64,000 bases of DNA from Lewinellaceae bacterium (GTDB lineage Bacteria > Bacteroidota > Bacteroidia > Chitinophagales > Saprospiraceae), in NCBI GenBank assembly GCA_020636105.1, contig JACJYL010000001.1:2232001-2296000 (forward strand), given 5' to 3'. The notes under the pieces were generated by a model. That model worked only from the letters and a program-made list of their open reading frames with translations, had not been told where the DNA came from and searched no databases. The position numbers were made by a program, and so were the translations under genes. This document shows, one piece after another, positions 62,512 to 64,000 of the stretch. Numbering within the stretch: the first letter of the stretch is position 1; every line of letters begins with the position of its first letter.

Positions 62512-62538
62512 CCCCGAACCGGCCATTGACACACAACC

Positions 62539-63684
62539 ATGAGAATTCTTAATATTGTCAGATTAAAGATAAAAGGGCAAAGAGTGGCCTGGATCACCAT
62601 CGGCTGGACCATGGCAGCATTGCTCGACAATATAAATACCCGAACCATTGGAGCCTCCCGGTATATTGAGGTGTTGCCGGATTACGAATTCAACTTTGTT
62701 TTCAACATTAATATTTTCAGTGCCTTTTTAGCGGGTATTATTTCCGGAAGCCTGCTGATCTTCTACCTTCGGGAAAGATTCAGAAAAGCATCCTTCGGCT
62801 ATGCAATTTTGATCAACGCGCTGATCATTTCAGCCCTCAATGTGGCCATCAGCGCTCTTTCCTATACTTTGTTCATTGCCTTCAAACTCGGGCTCGGCCT
62901 TTTTCACCCGGAAGTTCTGGAACTTAGCTCAAGACTGATCCAGGACACGATGTTTTACAAAAAACTGCTGTTTTGGTTTTTCCTGGTCATGCTGACCATA
63001 ATAGGGCTGCACGTCAACGAAAAGTACGGCCAGGGCATTCTAGGAAAGCTCATCATGGGGAAATACCTGCGCCCCAGGGAGGAAGAACGCATTTTTATGT
63101 TTGTCGACATTCGTTCCTCCACTACTATTGCCGAACAGCTGGGACACCTTCGCTTTTTTGAATTGCTCAATGATTTTTACCGCGACCTGACCAATCCCAT
63201 CATTTATAAATCAGGAGAAATTTACCAGTACGTCGGAGACGAAATCGTCGTATCCTGGCCTATGAAGGAGGGACTGCATAATGCCAGTTGCCTTCGTTGT
63301 TTTTATGACATCAAGGCCACACTGGAAACCTTATCCGGCGAATACAAAAAAAAGTATGGCCTCGTTCCTGTCGTAAAAGCCGGCCTGCACTGCGGCCTTG
63401 TAACCACCGGAGAGATCGGTGTGATCAAAAAAGATATCGTTTTTTCGGGAGATGTCATGAATACCACTTCCCGCATCCAGGCGCAATGCAACCGCTTCGG
63501 GGTGGATATCCTGCTTTCCAAAACCCTGCTCGACAAACTCAAACTTCCCCCGGATGAGTTTCCCCGGAAAAGAGTCGGTATGATCGAGTTGCGCGGCAGA
63601 CGCCAAAAAGTGGAACTCTATTCCTTTGGCGACGAGGAAGCTGAGGTGGAAATGGAAAAAAGAATGACGCGAAGACGGAGGTAG
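62539..63684 (+). CDS. Membrane-bound class III nucleotidyl cyclase
   Basis: A 381-residue protein. Four or so membrane helices fill residues 15-165; the catalytic domain follows at about 185-345. Metal-binding aspartates are in FVDIRSS and QYVGDEIVV; the transition-state Asn and Arg are in DVMNTTSRIQ. The substrate-selecting Lys of typical adenylate cyclases (three residues before GD) is Gln here, and the second selecting position (usually Asp or Thr) is Val, so whether it makes cAMP, cGMP or another product is open. Class III domains act as homodimers. It is divergent from sod. Confidence 0.85.
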   Translation: MRILNIVRLKIKGQRVAWITIGWTMAALLDNINTRTIGASRYIEVLPDYEFNFVFNINIFSAFLAGIISGSLLIFYLRERFRKASFGYAILINALIISALNVAISALSYTLFIAFKLGLGLFHPEVLELSSRLIQDTMFYKKLLFWFFLVMLTIIGLHVNEKYGQGILGKLIMGKYLRPREEERIFMFVDIRSSTTIAEQLGHLRFFELLNDFYRDLTNPIIYKSGEIYQYVGDEIVVSWPMKEGLHNASCLRCFYDIKATLETLSGEYKKKYGLVPVVKAGLHCGLVTTGEIGVIKKDIVFSGDVMNTTSRIQAQCNRFGVDILLSKTLLDKLKLPPDEFPRKRVGMIELRGRRQKVELYSFGDEEAEVEMEKRMTRRRR

Positions 63685-63714
63685 AACAATAGCTATTGCC
63701 CATTGTCGCATTTT

Positions 63715-63752
63715 TGTCAGGATCAGGATTTTGAGGATTGCAGGATTAACAG
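63715..63752 (+). repeat. Short tandem repeat, AGGATT family
   Basis: TGTCAGGATCAGGATTTTGA, then GGATTGCAGGATTAACAG. The first 16 bases match the copy at 5599-5631 in reverse orientation. Confidence 0.6.
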
Positions 63753-63787
63753 AATTGGCTATTGTTAGTATTCATAATCCTTTTTTC

Positions 63788-63836
63788 CAGCAACGAGTAA
63801 CGAGCAACGAGCAACAAGTAACGAGCAACCAACAAC
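63788..63836 (-). repeat. Seven reverse GTTRCTS heptamers
   Basis: CAGCAAC, GAGTAAC, GAGCAAC twice, AAGTAAC, GAGCAAC, CAACAAC in strict 7-base period. On the minus strand these read GTTRCTS. No REP unit is attached. Confidence 0.8.
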
Positions 63837-63925
63837 CCCTCCCGAAAAAAATCCAATCTCATATCTTTTCGTTTTTCGGAAATGAGCATTTCTTTTTCGT
63901 ATCTTACGTCTCCAAAAACAAATCT

Positions 63926-64000
63926 ATGATTATGCGTATTTACACAACAATCCTCCTTGCGCTAATTTCTTTTTCCCTTAATGCGCAAACCACCTTTTCT
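63926..64000 (+). CDS. Start of an exported protein, cut by the window end
   Basis: The first 25 codons only: MIMRIYTTILLALISFSLNA, then QTTFS. This is a signal peptide with a probable cleavage after NA. The function cannot be told. Confidence 0.7.
   Translation, partial: MIMRIYTTILLALISFSLNAQTTFS

Noticed and set aside
61751..62536. Longer superoxide dismutase starting at 62536
   Set aside because: The first 51 residues have no SOD similarity and would place the promoter box at 62424-62431 inside the gene; the ATG at 62383 gives a normal SOD start.
1..64000. tRNA, rRNA or known riboswitch
   Set aside because: Read through the gaps by eye; no cloverleaf, rRNA segment or recognisable riboswitch core was seen. 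A covariance search could still find one.

Overview
The window looks like a chromosomal segment of a Bacteroidota bacterium, most likely of the Saprospiria type. Evidence: type IX secretion C-terminal sorting domains of both kinds (44309-45418, 40228-42075, 32082-33692), promoters of the TTG-N20-TAnnTTTG form, an OmpA protein with calcium-binding thrombospondin-3 repeats, a DUF2480 protein, a Porin_10-type protein, fused CcsBA and an S23-type four-helix-bundle gene. No tRNA, rRNA or CRISPR array was found.

The centrepiece is a minus-strand block from about 31.8 kb down to 14.2 kb. It encodes a complete-looking cytoplasmic sulfur-oxidation system of the sHdr-LbpA kind. In order of transcription: an ArsR-family regulator with a palindrome in front of it; TusA; a DsrE-family protein; a lipoate-protein ligase; an 84-residue protein of unknown role; a second DsrE-family protein; a GcvH-like lipoate-binding protein (LbpA); sHdrC1; an inserted four-helix-bundle protein; sHdrB1; sHdrA; sHdrH; a fused iron-sulfur/CCG subunit standing in for sHdrC2 and sHdrB2; a second LbpA; two radical-SAM LipS-type lipoyl synthases separated by a second lipoate ligase; then EtfB, EtfA and a membrane-bound Fe-S/CCG oxidoreductase (EMO type). 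The set suggests this flow: sulfane sulfur carried by DsrE and TusA, oxidation on lipoyl-LbpA by sHdr, electrons passed to ETF and on to menaquinone, and lipoate built by a dedicated Lpl/LipS pathway. This is inferred from families and gene order only. Downstream lie an AAA+ chelatase pair (BchI/BchD-like), a secreted protein of unknown role and a radical-SAM enzyme.

The left end (0-8 kb, mostly plus strand) holds an OmpA protein, a helix-hairpin-helix protein, a zinc metalloprotease, an ECF sigma factor with a probable partner and an AlkD-like glycosylase. The region 32-45 kb holds a secreted lectin, a decayed RAYT transposase beside a perfect hairpin, CcsBA, a lytic transglycosylase, DUF2480, ScpB, a secreted esterase, a thioredoxin-like protein and an IS110-family element with a structured 5' region (candidate bridge RNA). 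From 44 to 58 kb lie a T9SS cargo protein, a giant 3186-residue adhesin-like repeat protein and a porin. The right end carries FabI, RecN, a lipoprotein, superoxide dismutase, a membrane nucleotidyl cyclase and the start of another exported protein.

A second theme is the intergenic DNA. Many gaps are filled with degenerate tandem repeats of period 7, 8 or 10. One family (GTTRCTS) links 53-bp REP-like palindromes into composite arrays whose spacers, in one array, are exact multiples of seven bases.
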